The translations under genes and the position numbers were made by a program. DNA of 64,000 nt from Bifidobacterium sp. ESL0732 (GTDB taxonomy: Bacteria > Actinomycetota > Actinomycetes > Actinomycetales > Bifidobacteriaceae), in contig NZ_CP113920.1 of the NCBI RefSeq assembly GCF_029395535.1, positions 248,001-312,000 on the forward strand, given 5' to 3'. Positions 54,447-63,719 of this stretch are shown one piece after another (the first letter of the stretch is position 1; each line of letters opens with the position of its first letter). The notes under the pieces are model-generated. The model was not told the origin of the DNA, did no database searches, and worked only from the letters and a program-made list of their open reading frames with translations.

Positions 54447-57431
54447 ATGGCGGCTGGTAAGAAACTTGTCATCGTGGAGTCTCCGACCAAGGCAAAGAAG
54501 ATTGGTGGCTACCTTGGCAAGGACTACACGGTCATGGCCTCCGTCGGCCATATCCGTGACCTCGCGCAGCCTAGCCAGGTGCCGGCTTCCAAGAAGGCGA
54601 AGTTCGGGCGGTTCGGTGTGGATGTCGACGACGGCTTCGAACCGTATTACATCGTAGGGCCGGAAAAGAAGAAAACCGTCACACAACTCAAAAACGCACT
54701 GAAGGATGCCAGCGAACTCTACCTCGCGACTGATGAGGATCGCGAAGGCGAGGCCATTGCGTGGCATTTGGTGCAGACGCTCAAGCCCAAAGTGCCGGTG
54801 CACCGCATGGTTTTCCACGAGATCACGCCGTCTGCCATCAAGGCCGCCGTCGGCAAGACGCGCGATGTGGACGCCAACATGGTCGACGCGCAGGAAACGC
54901 GCCGCGTGCTTGACCGCTTGTATGGCTACGAGCTTTCCCCGGTGCTTTGGCGCAAAGTCGGTCCGGGTCTTTCCGCTGGCCGTGTGCAGTCCGTTGCCAC
55001 GCGTCTGATCGTCGAGCGCGAACGGGAACGCATGGCGTTCGTGCGCTCGCCGTATTGGGACGTCATCGCCAGGCTTTGTGCGCCTGACGCGCAGGGTGAG
55101 AACGTCGATTTCGAATCGCGAATGGTCTCGCTGGGCGGTTCACGGCTGGCCACTTCGCGCGATTTCACCTCCACCGGTGAATTGACTGCTGCTGCGCAGA
55201 AAGACAATGTCTGCCAGCTTGACGAGGCACAGACCAAGGCAATTGCCGAGACTTTGGAACATGCGCCATTCACCGTGGTGTCGATGGAATCCAAGCCGTA
55301 CCACCGCCGTCCGGTGCCGCCGTTCACCACTTCGACCATGCAGCAGGCCGCCGGGAACCGTCTTTCGATGAGCTCGCGTCAGACCATGAGGGCGGCGCAG
55401 GGACTCTACGAAAACGGTTTCATCACTTATATGCGTACCGATTCCGTGACGCTTTCGCAGGAGGCCATTGCCGCCGCGCGCGAATCCGTCACGAAGAATT
55501 TCGGGAAAGAATATCTTTCCGACAAGCCCAAGCAGTATGCCACGAAGACCGCGGGCGCGCAGGAAGCTCACGAATGCATCCGTCCTGCCGGCTCGAAGTT
55601 CCATGATCCGGCCGAACTGGCTACCAAGGTACCGCCGGATCAGCTGAAGCTCTACACCCTGATTTGGCAGCGCACGCTGGCCTCGCAGATGGCCGATGCC
55701 ACTGGTTTCACCGCCACCGTGCGACTTTCGGCACCTGCCGGCGAGCGTGGGGAAGCCATCTTCCAAGCTTCCGGCACCGTCATCGAATTCCCTGGGTTCC
55801 TCAAGGCTTCCGGTTGGCCGCGTCGTTCGTCCGGGTCGTCTGCACCTGCCAAGGCGAAGGATAGCAAGGCAACCGCCAAATCCGGCAAGTCCGAAGAAAA
55901 CGAGGCACTGCCGCCGATGAAAACCGGTGAAGTGCTCAACGCCACATCGGTCAGCGCTGACGGCCATGAAACCCAGCCCCCGGCCCGCTATACCGAGGCG
56001 TCCCTGGTCAAGACGCTCGAAGCCAAGGAAATTGGCCGCCCGTCAACCTACGCCAGCATCATTTCGACGATTATTGACCGTGGCTATGTCTACGAACGTG
56101 GCAGGGCGCTGATTCCTTCCTGGTTGGCTTTTGCAGTGACCAAGTTGCTTGAAACGAACTTCCCGAAGTATGTCGATTACCAATTCACCGCTGATATGGA
56201 AAACGGGCTCGACAAGATCGCCCAAGGCAAGGAAACCAGCAAGGAATGGCTCACACGCTTTTATTTCGGCGACGGCAAGGACGCGGCGAAATCCCAGGAC
56301 GAGGCGCATGAAGGCCTGCAGCAGCAGGTCGCGCAGCTTGGCGACATCGATGCCCGTGCTATCAACACCATTGAGATTGGCGACGGTCTGCAGGTGCGTG
56401 TCGGCCGTTACGGCCCCTATCTTGAGGACACAAAGAACTTGGACGCCGAGGGCAATCCGAAGCGCGCCTCGATTCCCGAGACAATGGCACCTGATGAGCT
56501 GACCATCGAAGCCGGTCACGAACTTATCAAGAACAATGCCGGCGGTCCGCGCGTGCTTGGCAAGGACCCGGCAACCGGCGGTACGGTGGAAGTCCGTAGT
56601 GGGCGGTTCGGCCCATACGTTGCGCTGATTTCTCCTGAGGCCGAAGCTGGAATGAAGGCTGAACGCGAGGCTAAGGCTGCTGCGGCGAAGGCTGCGGAAA
56701 CCGCTGGTAGTGCCGCCGATGGAAAGAATTCTGCAAAGTCGGCCAAGACTACCAAGACACGTGCCAAGAAAACTGCCAAGTCCGCGGTTCCCAAGCCCAA
56801 GATGGCGTCGCTGTTCAAGACGATGAGCCCGGATACGGTCACGCTTGACGATGCCCTGAAGCTCCTGAGCCTGCCACGTGAAGTCGGCAAATACGACGAG
56901 ACAGATGCCAAAACCGGTGAAACCAGCGAGGTCGTCGTCACCGCGAGCAATGGACGTTACGGCCCCTACCTCACCAAGAAGAGTGCGGACGGTAAGTCCG
57001 AGACGCGTTCGCTCGGCAGTGAAGATGAATTGTTTACCGTTGACTTGGAGAAGGCCAAGGAGCTCTTTGCCCAGCCAAAGTACGGTCGCGGGCGCGGCAG
57101 GGGAGCGGCCAAGCCACCGCTGCGTGATCTCGGCGCTGATCCGGAGAACGGCAAGAACGTGACCATCAAAGATGGTTTCTACGGTGCCTATATCACCGAC
57201 GGTGAGACCAACCGCACCCTGCCCAAGCAGTACACCCCGGAGTCCATTGACCCGGCCACCGCTTTCCAGCTGCTTGCCGAAAAACGAGCCGCCGGCCCGA
57301 CGAAGCGTCGTGGTCGCCGTAAGACAACGACCCGCAAGACCACCGCGCGCAAGTCAACGTCTGCTAAAAAGACGACAGCGCGTAAGGGCACCAGAAAGAC
57401 CACGACCCGCAAGTCGGTTGCCAAGAAGTAA
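54447..57431 (+). CDS. topA: DNA topoisomerase I
   Basis: A 994-residue type IA topoisomerase that relaxes negative supercoils. The Toprim domain starts KLVIVESPTKAKKIGGYLG with acidic motif LATDEDREGEAIAWH; the catalytic Tyr328 lies in GFITYMRTDSVT. Zinc-finger cysteines are absent; instead three TopA C-terminal repeat modules (VGRYGPYLE, SGRFGPYVAL, NGRYGPYLT) lead to a Lys/Arg/Thr-rich tail, the actinobacterial type. I start at ATG 54447 (GGAG upstream) rather than ATG 54399/54411. The gene precedes tmk and holB, a replication neighbourhood. Confidence 0.97.
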   Translation: MAAGKKLVIVESPTKAKKIGGYLGKDYTVMASVGHIRDLAQPSQVPASKKAKFGRFGVDVDDGFEPYYIVGPEKKKTVTQLKNALKDASELYLATDEDREGEAIAWHLVQTLKPKVPVHRMVFHEITPSAIKAAVGKTRDVDANMVDAQETRRVLDRLYGYELSPVLWRKVGPGLSAGRVQSVATRLIVERERERMAFVRSPYWDVIARLCAPDAQGENVDFESRMVSLGGSRLATSRDFTSTGELTAAAQKDNVCQLDEAQTKAIAETLEHAPFTVVSMESKPYHRRPVPPFTTSTMQQAAGNRLSMSSRQTMRAAQGLYENGFITYMRTDSVTLSQEAIAAARESVTKNFGKEYLSDKPKQYATKTAGAQEAHECIRPAGSKFHDPAELATKVPPDQLKLYTLIWQRTLASQMADATGFTATVRLSAPAGERGEAIFQASGTVIEFPGFLKASGWPRRSSGSSAPAKAKDSKATAKSGKSEENEALPPMKTGEVLNATSVSADGHETQPPARYTEASLVKTLEAKEIGRPSTYASIISTIIDRGYVYERGRALIPSWLAFAVTKLLETNFPKYVDYQFTADMENGLDKIAQGKETSKEWLTRFYFGDGKDAAKSQDEAHEGLQQQVAQLGDIDARAINTIEIGDGLQVRVGRYGPYLEDTKNLDAEGNPKRASIPETMAPDELTIEAGHELIKNNAGGPRVLGKDPATGGTVEVRSGRFGPYVALISPEAEAGMKAEREAKAAAAKAAETAGSAADGKNSAKSAKTTKTRAKKTAKSAVPKPKMASLFKTMSPDTVTLDDALKLLSLPREVGKYDETDAKTGETSEVVVTASNGRYGPYLTKKSADGKSETRSLGSEDELFTVDLEKAKELFAQPKYGRGRGRGAAKPPLRDLGADPENGKNVTIKDGFYGAYITDGETNRTLPKQYTPESIDPATAFQLLAEKRAAGPTKRRGRRKTTTRKTTARKSTSAKKTTARKGTRKTTTRKSVAKK

Positions 57432-57558
57432 GTCCAAGAGTCTGCTGATTTGTCATTGTATCCCCTTCCTGTTGGCTCAGGGCGGGATACGTTGTTATAG
57501 AGCGGATCAGCTAGTGCAGATTAGCTGGTGGGATCAGCAATGTCGGGAAGCGCTGAAA

Positions 57559-57710
57559 AGTGGATAATCTGTACTGGCAACCGACGAATGTGGATGATTG
57601 GCCGAATATTTGACTGATAGCTCGCAAATGTGAATAGACGATGACTTTCGGTACCCCTGAATGTGGATAACTAACCGGCGTCGGCCGCGACACGCCTGAA
57701 ATGTGGATAA
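57559..57710 (-). promoter_or_regulatory. Cluster of five DnaA-box-like sites
   Basis: All in one orientation, reading TTATCCACA on the minus strand: TTATCCACT (57559-57567), TCATCCACA (57589-57597), CTATTCACA (57629-57637), TTATCCACA (57662-57670) and TTATCCACA (57702-57710). The last two match the DnaA consensus exactly and the others differ by one base. Spacing is 30, 40, 33 and 40 bases. This non-coding gap follows topA; no dnaA or dnaN is nearby, so it is not the usual oriC setting. Confidence 0.65.
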
Positions 57711-57812
57711 CCCCTATCGTTCGACCACAGTGCCCCGTTTTTCCACGGTAATTTGCTGTTTTGTGCTTCTATGGAATCAAAGGCGATTTCAGTCGGACGA
57801 AAGGAGTGGAAC

Positions 57813-58046
57813 ATGGCACATTCAGCGTCGTTGGATAATAACGGCAAGAGAAGACCCGCCGGCAAACGAAGGCCCGTCGATAGGCGAAGCGCTGCTGGTA
57901 AGAGCATATCTGCAAAGGCAAATAAATGGTTTTCCAATGGTGACAACACGTCCAATCTATCTGATTGCGCTGGTGCTCGCGGCACTTCTCGTCCTCCCGC
58001 TTTTCCGCTACAATTGGCGGTATTGCAGGAGGAAAGGAGGTGCAAA
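57813..58046 (+). other. Open frame with strong ribosome site, possible small basic protein
   Basis: ATG 57813 follows AAAGGAGTGGAAC and the frame runs, without a stop, into the ORF at 58047. Its first 40 residues are basic (RRPAGKRRPVDRR). From about 57937 a different frame instead encodes a clean hydrophobic segment (PIYLIALVLAALLVLP, starting ATG GTG ACA). Either an N-terminal extension of the next protein, or a small membrane protein with a frame change. It cannot be settled here. Confidence 0.3.
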
Positions 58047-58280
58047 ATGCAATGTGACGACCTTTTTGAGATGGACGGCGTTCGGCTTGGCTATACCGAA
58101 GATACCGTTACGATTACCGAAGTCGACTACAACCGCAAGGCGGTGTTCGACAACAAGGGAAATCTTCTTTCTTCGAATTTTCCCGATGATTTCATGCCTT
58201 TTCTCTTGAATTATTACAAGTTGAATTATGACCTGGTGCAGGGCTCCCGCGAAGACGATAAGGAGTTCGGCGATGACTGA
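58047..58280 (+). CDS. 77-residue protein paired with DUF4160-like gene
   Basis: ATG 58047 follows AGGAGGAAAGGAGGTGC, a doubled strong ribosome site. The product is acidic, begins MQCDDLFEMDGVRLGY and contains EVDYNRKAVFDNKGN. The stop overlaps the next gene by eight bases, a mark of coupled pairs. I do not recognise the family; a DUF2442-like or antitoxin role is a guess from the partner. A longer form from 57813 is possible. Confidence 0.55.
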   Translation: MQCDDLFEMDGVRLGYTEDTVTITEVDYNRKAVFDNKGNLLSSNFPDDFMPFLLNYYKLNYDLVQGSREDDKEFGDD

Positions 58281-58542
58281 AAAATTTATCATTAAAGGTT
58301 ACGAAATTTCATTCAACGTCCATGATGGAGACCATGGGGTTCATGTGCATGTTTCTCAAGGACGAGACAGAGATATGGCAAAGTTTGTGCTGGGCAGGAA
58401 CGATGATGTGGTGCTGTCGCACAACAGAGGAAAGATTCCGCAGAAAATCCTGAAGAAGATTAGCAATGATTTGGCTCGTAGGCATGCGTTTATCGTCAGT
58501 GCTTGGGACAGAACATTCGGAGATCATCATTTCGATCGATGA
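58273..58542 (+). CDS. DUF4160-type small protein
   Basis: An 89-residue protein with the HVHV signature of DUF4160 (DGDHGVHVHVSQG), followed by AKFVLGRNDDVVLSHNRGKIPQ and a helical end with WDRTFGDHHF. DUF4160 genes usually sit next to a small partner, as here, and are suspected toxin-antitoxin-like modules. ATG 58273 lies inside the upstream reading frame. Function is unproven. Confidence 0.65.
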   Translation: MTEKFIIKGYEISFNVHDGDHGVHVHVSQGRDRDMAKFVLGRNDDVVLSHNRGKIPQKILKKISNDLARRHAFIVSAWDRTFGDHHFDR

Positions 58543-58680
58543 TAGAATCCGATGCGCACATAAGATAGATATTGAAAGCCGGTTGAACTGGAGGTCTGGA
58601 TTCGTTCGGACTTAAGAATATTGCGCTCTGACGTAACGACTGAGCGTTCTGACAGATTGTTTTAAGCAGGATTGAGGATT

Positions 58681-59307
58681 ATGAGTGGGGTGTTTATTTC
58701 GTTTGAGGGCGTCGACGGCGTGGGGAAGACCACACAGGTCGAACGACTGAAGCGCTACGTCGAAGAGCTGGGACGTGAGGTTGTGGTCACTCGCGAGCCG
58801 GGCGGTACAAAACTGGGCGTGGACTTGCGGCAGCTGTTGCTGCACGGTGGGGATATCGCGCCGCGCACCGAAGCGTTGCTCTTTGCCGCCGACCGTGCCC
58901 AGCACGTCGCCGAAGTCATCAGGCCGGCGCTCGCGCGTGGGGCCGTGGTCATTTCCGACCGTTACATCGATTCATCTCTGGCCTATCAGGCAGGCGGGCG
59001 CGAGCTGACGCAGGAAGAAGTGCGGAACCTCAGCCTCTGGGCGACGAATAACTTGCTGCCGGAACGTACGTATCTGCTGGATATGGATCCTGAGGCTTCG
59101 CATGGCCGACTTGACCACAGCGAGGACCGTATGGAATCGGCCGGCGGCGGGTTTCAGGAGCGCACGCGTCAGGCGTTCCTTGATTTGGCGGCGCATGAGA
59201 AGTCGCGGTTCAAAGTCATTGATGCTTCGAAGCCGATTGATGAGGTGTGGAGCCAGATTCGCACCGATGCCGATGATTTGTTGGCGGATTGGTCGTGTGG
59301 GCTTTAG
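58681..59307 (+). CDS. tmk: Thymidylate kinase
   Basis: A 208-residue kinase converting dTMP to dTDP. The P-loop is [12 protein letters not shown] near residue 6, [10 protein letters not shown] carries the DRX-like nucleotide region, and [15 protein letters not shown] is the classical motif. The LID region contains arginines in [18 protein letters not shown] 58681 follows GAGG. It sits upstream of holB, the conserved tmk-holB pairing. Confidence 0.96.
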   Translation: MSGVFISFEGVDGVGKTTQVERLKRYVEELGREVVVTREPGGTKLGVDLRQLLLHGGDIAPRTEALLFAADRAQHVAEVIRPALARGAVVISDRYIDSSLAYQAGGRELTQEEVRNLSLWATNNLLPERTYLLDMDPEASHGRLDHSEDRMESAGGGFQERTRQAFLDLAAHEKSRFKVIDASKPIDEVWSQIRTDADDLLADWSCGL

Positions 59308-59458
59308 ACATCCGGCAGAATCCGGTTGGTAAAATTTTGCAATGCATAATGCATTTGTTCTATTGCAAGATGGCTAAGTGGAACATTGAAGAAATGTAAC
59401 CGAATTGCCTATCGTCGGTGGGCAATAAGGTGGGTTTAACAAAACCAGTGGAGGAACA

Positions 59459-60610
59459 ATGAGCGTATGGGACTCGATCGTCGGCCAGGAGCAGGTCGTC
59501 TCGCGGCTGCGTGCCGTCGCTTCTGGCGACCCCAAAGCCATCGCTCAATCGTGGCTGATTTGTGGCCCTCCGGGATCCGGCCGGTCCAACGTCGCACGTG
59601 CGTTTGCAGCTGCGTTGGAAAGCCCGAGCCATGGTCTGAGTGACGAACCCGAACGTTCCAGCGAGCAGATACTGGCTGGAACACACCCCGATGTCACCAT
59701 ATTGGCGACGAACAAGGTCACCATCGGCATCGACGAGGTCCGCGACCTGATCGAGACCTCCGAGCAGACCCCGAGCATCGCCCCTTGGCGAATCATCATC
59801 ATCGAGGATGTAGACCGCATGCTCGAGCGCACCACCAATGTACTCCTCAAAGAGATCGAGGAGCCTAGTCCGCACACCATTTGGCTCTTATGTGCTCCTA
59901 GTGCCGAGGATGTGCTGCCGACCATCCGCTCCCGTACACGCGTCATCAATCTTGCCGTGCCGTCAACGCAATCGGTAGCCAAGTTCTTGGAAACGCAGGA
60001 GCATATCGAGCCTAAACTTGCCGCGCAGTGTGCGCGTCTGGCCGAAGGCCATATCGGGGTGGCCAAACTCTATGCCACTGACGAACGAGTGCGCAGTGAC
60101 CGCGCCGAACTGGTCTCCGGCGTGCTTAACATGAGCAAGGCTTCAGACGCAGTGTTGCTGGCAGGCCAACTCATCGACAATGCCAAAGCTCAGGCGCAGG
60201 CCGACGTCGAAGAGAAGGCAGGGGCGCAGGAAGCCGAATTCCGGCGCATCAACGGCCTAGGTGAAAAGGACCGAATTCCACCGCAGCTTCGTGGCGCCTT
60301 CAATCAGATCGGCAAGAAAGCCGACATCAAGCGCCGGGCCACCAGACGTAGCCGCGATGTCCTCGACCGCGACCTGAATACGATTTCCAGTGTTTACCGC
60401 GATGTTTCGATACTCCAAAACAACGCCGAAGACTCGGCCGGGCTGATTAACAAGGAGAAGCGTTCTTCCCTCGTCAACCTTGCCGAGCGCCTGACCCGCC
60501 AAGGCGTGGTCAACCGTCTCGAATCCATATCCGTCGCCCGTCGTCGTCTCAACGGCAATGGCAACCAGACGCTTCTTTTCGAAGCGCTGTTCTGCGCGCT
60601 GTTGGCGTAA
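59459..60610 (+). CDS. holB: DNA polymerase III delta' subunit
   Basis: A 383-residue clamp-loader subunit. The AAA+ core starts SIVGQEQVVSRLRAVA; the P-loop reads GPPGSGRS with Arg in place of the usual Lys at residue 42, common in non-hydrolysing delta' subunits. IEDVDRMLERTTNVLLKEIEEP and the IRSRTR sensor motif are clear. The zinc-binding cysteines of many DnaX proteins are missing. The C-terminal part (after about 225) is a charged extension. ATG 59459 follows GGAGG. Confidence 0.93.
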   Translation: MSVWDSIVGQEQVVSRLRAVASGDPKAIAQSWLICGPPGSGRSNVARAFAAALESPSHGLSDEPERSSEQILAGTHPDVTILATNKVTIGIDEVRDLIETSEQTPSIAPWRIIIIEDVDRMLERTTNVLLKEIEEPSPHTIWLLCAPSAEDVLPTIRSRTRVINLAVPSTQSVAKFLETQEHIEPKLAAQCARLAEGHIGVAKLYATDERVRSDRAELVSGVLNMSKASDAVLLAGQLIDNAKAQAQADVEEKAGAQEAEFRRINGLGEKDRIPPQLRGAFNQIGKKADIKRRATRRSRDVLDRDLNTISSVYRDVSILQNNAEDSAGLINKEKRSSLVNLAERLTRQGVVNRLESISVARRRLNGNGNQTLLFEALFCALLA

Positions 60611-60811
60611 TCTGGCGTGATGGAAATAGCCGGTTTCACGACTGGCTAGACCAATGAAACTTAGCTGACTGGTTGTCAGCCAAGGTTGCCCAAACGTAGC
60701 TACCTCTCTGTTTTTATGTGTTTCACAGCGTTGGAACGGCTGGTAAAGCAATGTTCACTATTGATTAAGTGGCGGATGCTTTTCGTCACAAGCCTGAGGG
60801 ATACTTGAACC

Positions 60812-61369
60812 ATGAAGATTTCAGCAGATTTTACTACTATTCCCGACGATTTTACCGGGGCAGCGGCACCCGAATACAAGATAGACGGCACACCGATCGT
60901 TTCGTTCCCGTTCTACATCGACGAAGTGCAGGCTAATATGCACTACCTGCATTGGCAGCTGACCGATCCTGATTCGATTCCGGTCTGCGGCTTCGAGTGG
61001 ATTCACTGGTCGGCCGCCAACGTGCCGATCGACGCATTGATGTTCGATTTCAACGATTCCCATGCCCTGCAGATTCCACCGGACTTCTCGCGCCAACTGC
61101 CGACGATGATTCCCGAGGCCGCGCAAGGCCGCACAAGCGCCGCCAGCAAGTTCGTCGGTTCGAGCAATCCTGCGGTGACGATGCGCTACAACGGCCCGAC
61201 CCCGCCCGACAAGCCCCACGGCTATGTGCTGCACGTCTGGGCCACCGTCAATCCGCTGCCGGACATCCGTCAGGGCTTCTGGCTCAACGATTTGTACCAT
61301 AAGATTCTTGATCATTCTGGCCCGATGGACGACGCCGAGATCACCTTCATCGGCAATCCGACGAAGTAA
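60812..61369 (+). CDS. PEBP/YbhB-YbcL family protein
   Basis: A 185-residue phosphatidylethanolamine-binding-protein homologue (YbhB/YbcL type). Diagnostic elements: LTDPDSIPVCGFEWIHWSA, GPTPPDKPHGYVLHVWA and the C-terminal helix. No signal peptide, so cytoplasmic. ATG 60812 has only a weak upstream site. The role of bacterial members is unclear. Confidence 0.88.
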   Translation: MKISADFTTIPDDFTGAAAPEYKIDGTPIVSFPFYIDEVQANMHYLHWQLTDPDSIPVCGFEWIHWSAANVPIDALMFDFNDSHALQIPPDFSRQLPTMIPEAAQGRTSAASKFVGSSNPAVTMRYNGPTPPDKPHGYVLHVWATVNPLPDIRQGFWLNDLYHKILDHSGPMDDAEITFIGNPTK

Positions 61370-61438
61370 ACGGTTCCAGAGCACTCGAATATTTTTTCAT
61401 TGTGCCATCTTTCCCTCAAATTCTATGTTTTTGACACC

Positions 61439-61578
61439 TCTTGGCGCACCAAGTACCCCGTTTTTTGAAGATTTGTCGTTAATTTGTCGTTTTTAGGGCT
61501 TCTTGGCGCACCAAGTTCCTCTGTTTTCGAGGATTATCCTCTCATTCTTTGGTTTTGCGGCTTCTTGGCGCGCCAAGA
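61439..61578. repeat. 62-base-period palindrome array B (three units)
   Basis: Palindromes TCTTGGCGCACCAAGT (61439-61454), the same again (61501-61516) and TCTTGGCGCGCCAAGA (61563-61578), each exactly 62 bases after the last. The 46-base spacers are T-rich with the same plan as array A at 50542 (TTTT-GAAGAT or TTTT-GAGGAT early, TTTT-GGGCT before the next palindrome). It lies about 140 bases before the dipeptidase start. The rest of the gap 61370-61715 shows no gene. Confidence 0.85.
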
Positions 61579-61715
61579 GCCTTAATAAGCAGAGAATGGA
61601 GGCGGCCGGAGGGAAGAGTACTGCGGTAGTAATGGCGACAGGGAGTAGCGAGGTACCATCGCTATTATCATTGATACTAGGATTCACTATTTATTCATTG
61701 GAAGGAACAACAACC

Positions 61716-63332
61716 ATGGCATGCACCACCATTCTGGTCGGCAAGGACGCGAGCTATGACGGCTCGACCATCATCGCGCGCAACGAGGATTCAGCGAACG
61801 GGGAGTTCAACCCCAAGCGTTTTGTCGTCACCAAGCCCGCTGACCAGCCTCGCCATTATCGCAGTGTGCTGAATCGTCTCGATATTGAACTTCCCGACAA
61901 CCCGTTGCAATACACGTCGTTGCCGAACGCTGACACCAAGGACGGTGTCTGGGGTGAAGCAGGCTTCAACGAGGCGAACGTGGCCATGAGCGCCACCGAG
62001 ACGCTCACCACCAACGAGCGCGTCATCGGCGCCGATCCATTTGTCGAGTTCGAACCGGCCAAAGGCAAGAAGGGTGAGCCGGACTATGTGCCGGAAGTTG
62101 CCGGCGGCATCAGCGAAGAGGATTTCTTGACCATCGTTCTGCCGTATATCAAGACCGCTCGTGAAGGCGTTCAGCGCCTCGGTTCGTTGCTTGAGCAGTA
62201 CGGCACCAACGAAATGAACGGTGTCGCCTTCAGCGATGTCAATGAGATTTGGTGGCTTGAGACGGTCGGCGGTCACCATTGGATCGCCAAGCGCGTGCCT
62301 GACGAGGCCTACGTCACCATGCCGAACCAGCTGGGTATCGACGAATTCGACCTTGAAGACGCGTTGGGCGAGCAGGAGAACTGCATGTGCTCCGCCGACC
62401 TTAACGAATTCATCGAGGCCAACCATCTCGACCTCGCCGTCGAGGCCACCACCCCATTTAATCCGCGCGACGCGTTCGGTTCGCACTCCGATTCCGACCA
62501 CGTCTACAACACCCCGCGCGCCTGGTACATGCAGCGTTTTCTCAACCCCTACGACGAGGTCTGGGACGGCCCGGACGCTGACCATACCCCGGAATCCGAC
62601 GATATCCCGTGGGCCCGTCAGCCCGAGCGCAAGGTCACTATCGAAGATGTCAAGTATGTGCTGAGCTCGCATTATCAGGGCACGCCTTACGATCCCTACG
62701 GCCACCTCGGAAACGAGCATACGCGCCACATGTACCGCTGCATCGGCATCAACCGTCAGAGCCAGCTTTCTGTAATGCAGATTCGTCCGTACCGTCCGCA
62801 GTCTGACCGCGCCATCCAGTGGGTTTCCTACGGTTCGAACCCGTTCAATGCGCTGGTGCCGTTCTACCCGAACGTTGACGCAACGCCGGCCTACCTCGAA
62901 GCGACCACGACCCGCGTGACTTCCGAAAACCTTTACTGGGAGAACCGCATCATAGCGGCCCTGTGCAACTCCGCGTTCGCCGAAACCTCCAACGCCATCG
63001 AGCGTTATCAGGAACTGACCGGTGGCATGGGCCATCGCATGGTCGCGGCCACCGACGAGCAGATTGCTCGCCTTGGCGGTGACAAGGAGGCCAGTGCCGA
63101 ATCCATGGCCCGGGCCGAGCTTAACGCCGGCAATCCTGAAGGCGATGTCGAGCCCATGGAGCCAGACCAGATCATTGCCGCCACCCGCAATGCCGAAGTC
63201 CGCGAGATTCTGCGCGCCGCCAACCAGTCGATGGCCGACCAGATCAAGAAGGAGACCGACGCTCTGCTCGATACTGTGCTCTACACGGTCTCGATGAAGA
63301 TGGCCAACGGCTTCAACCGCTCCGACAACTAA
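61716..63332 (+). CDS. pepD: C69 family dipeptidase
   Basis: A 538-residue cytoplasmic dipeptidase of the C69 Ntn-hydrolase family. It begins MACTTILVGKDASYDG, with Cys3 the catalytic nucleophile exposed by removal of the first residues, followed by IIARNEDSANGEFNPK. Later blocks WGEAGFNEANVAMSAT and VNEIWWLETVGGHHW match the family. ATG 61716 has GAAGGAAC upstream; the open frame extends back to 61503 through array B but without a ribosome site. Confidence 0.94.
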   Translation: MACTTILVGKDASYDGSTIIARNEDSANGEFNPKRFVVTKPADQPRHYRSVLNRLDIELPDNPLQYTSLPNADTKDGVWGEAGFNEANVAMSATETLTTNERVIGADPFVEFEPAKGKKGEPDYVPEVAGGISEEDFLTIVLPYIKTAREGVQRLGSLLEQYGTNEMNGVAFSDVNEIWWLETVGGHHWIAKRVPDEAYVTMPNQLGIDEFDLEDALGEQENCMCSADLNEFIEANHLDLAVEATTPFNPRDAFGSHSDSDHVYNTPRAWYMQRFLNPYDEVWDGPDADHTPESDDIPWARQPERKVTIEDVKYVLSSHYQGTPYDPYGHLGNEHTRHMYRCIGINRQSQLSVMQIRPYRPQSDRAIQWVSYGSNPFNALVPFYPNVDATPAYLEATTTRVTSENLYWENRIIAALCNSAFAETSNAIERYQELTGGMGHRMVAATDEQIARLGGDKEASAESMARAELNAGNPEGDVEPMEPDQIIAATRNAEVREILRAANQSMADQIKKETDALLDTVLYTVSMKMANGFNRSDN

Positions 63333-63719
63333 AGCATCGGCTCTTGCGACGATTCGTTTGTGCCCTTAACCCATGCCGAACTTCGAGTTTCCGTAAGGTT
63401 AGGGGCACAATTTTGGTTTTTGCCTTTAGCGCTTTAATGCTTGTGCGGCTGCCTTTTAGCGCAGGGTTAGGGGCAGATATGACTAATGCCGTATTGGTCT
63501 TGACCCATCAGCTGCTAATCTTGCTTGGCTTCTTATTGATCGTCTGTTATAAAAATTAATTCTGGCCGTGCTGCAACTTGCGGGCGCGGCTGCTGATAGG
63601 CTTTGGGTATTGGTTGCAGTTTTATCGGCACAGTCGGTTTATCGCGCTGGCTGTGTATCAGTTTTGATAGAATTCCGTAACTTTAAATAGTTCTTACGTG
63701 TTCCGAAAGCAGGTACAGC
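63333..63719. repeat. Intergenic region with repeated GGTTAGGGGCA and a terminator-like hairpin
   Basis: TTGTGCCCTTAACC (63358-63371) and GGTTAGGGGCACAA (63397-63410) form a 14-base stem with one mismatch, placed to end pepD transcription. GGTTAGGGGCA recurs at 63465-63475, 68 bases after the first copy. The open frame around 63344-63559 has no ribosome site and is not a gene. The rest shows nothing notable except the fhs promoter region. Confidence 0.5.

Noticed and set aside
57432..57812. Chromosomal replication origin
   Set aside because: DnaA-box-like sites are present, but there is no adjacent dnaA/dnaN and no obvious AT-rich unwinding element, so I report only a box cluster.
58047..58542. 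Firm toxin-antitoxin assignment
   Set aside because: DUF4160 partners are suspected modules only, and the 77-residue protein is not a recognised antitoxin.
63344..63559. 71-codon frame after pepD
   Set aside because: Starts with a rare codon without a ribosome site and spans the repeat/hairpin region.
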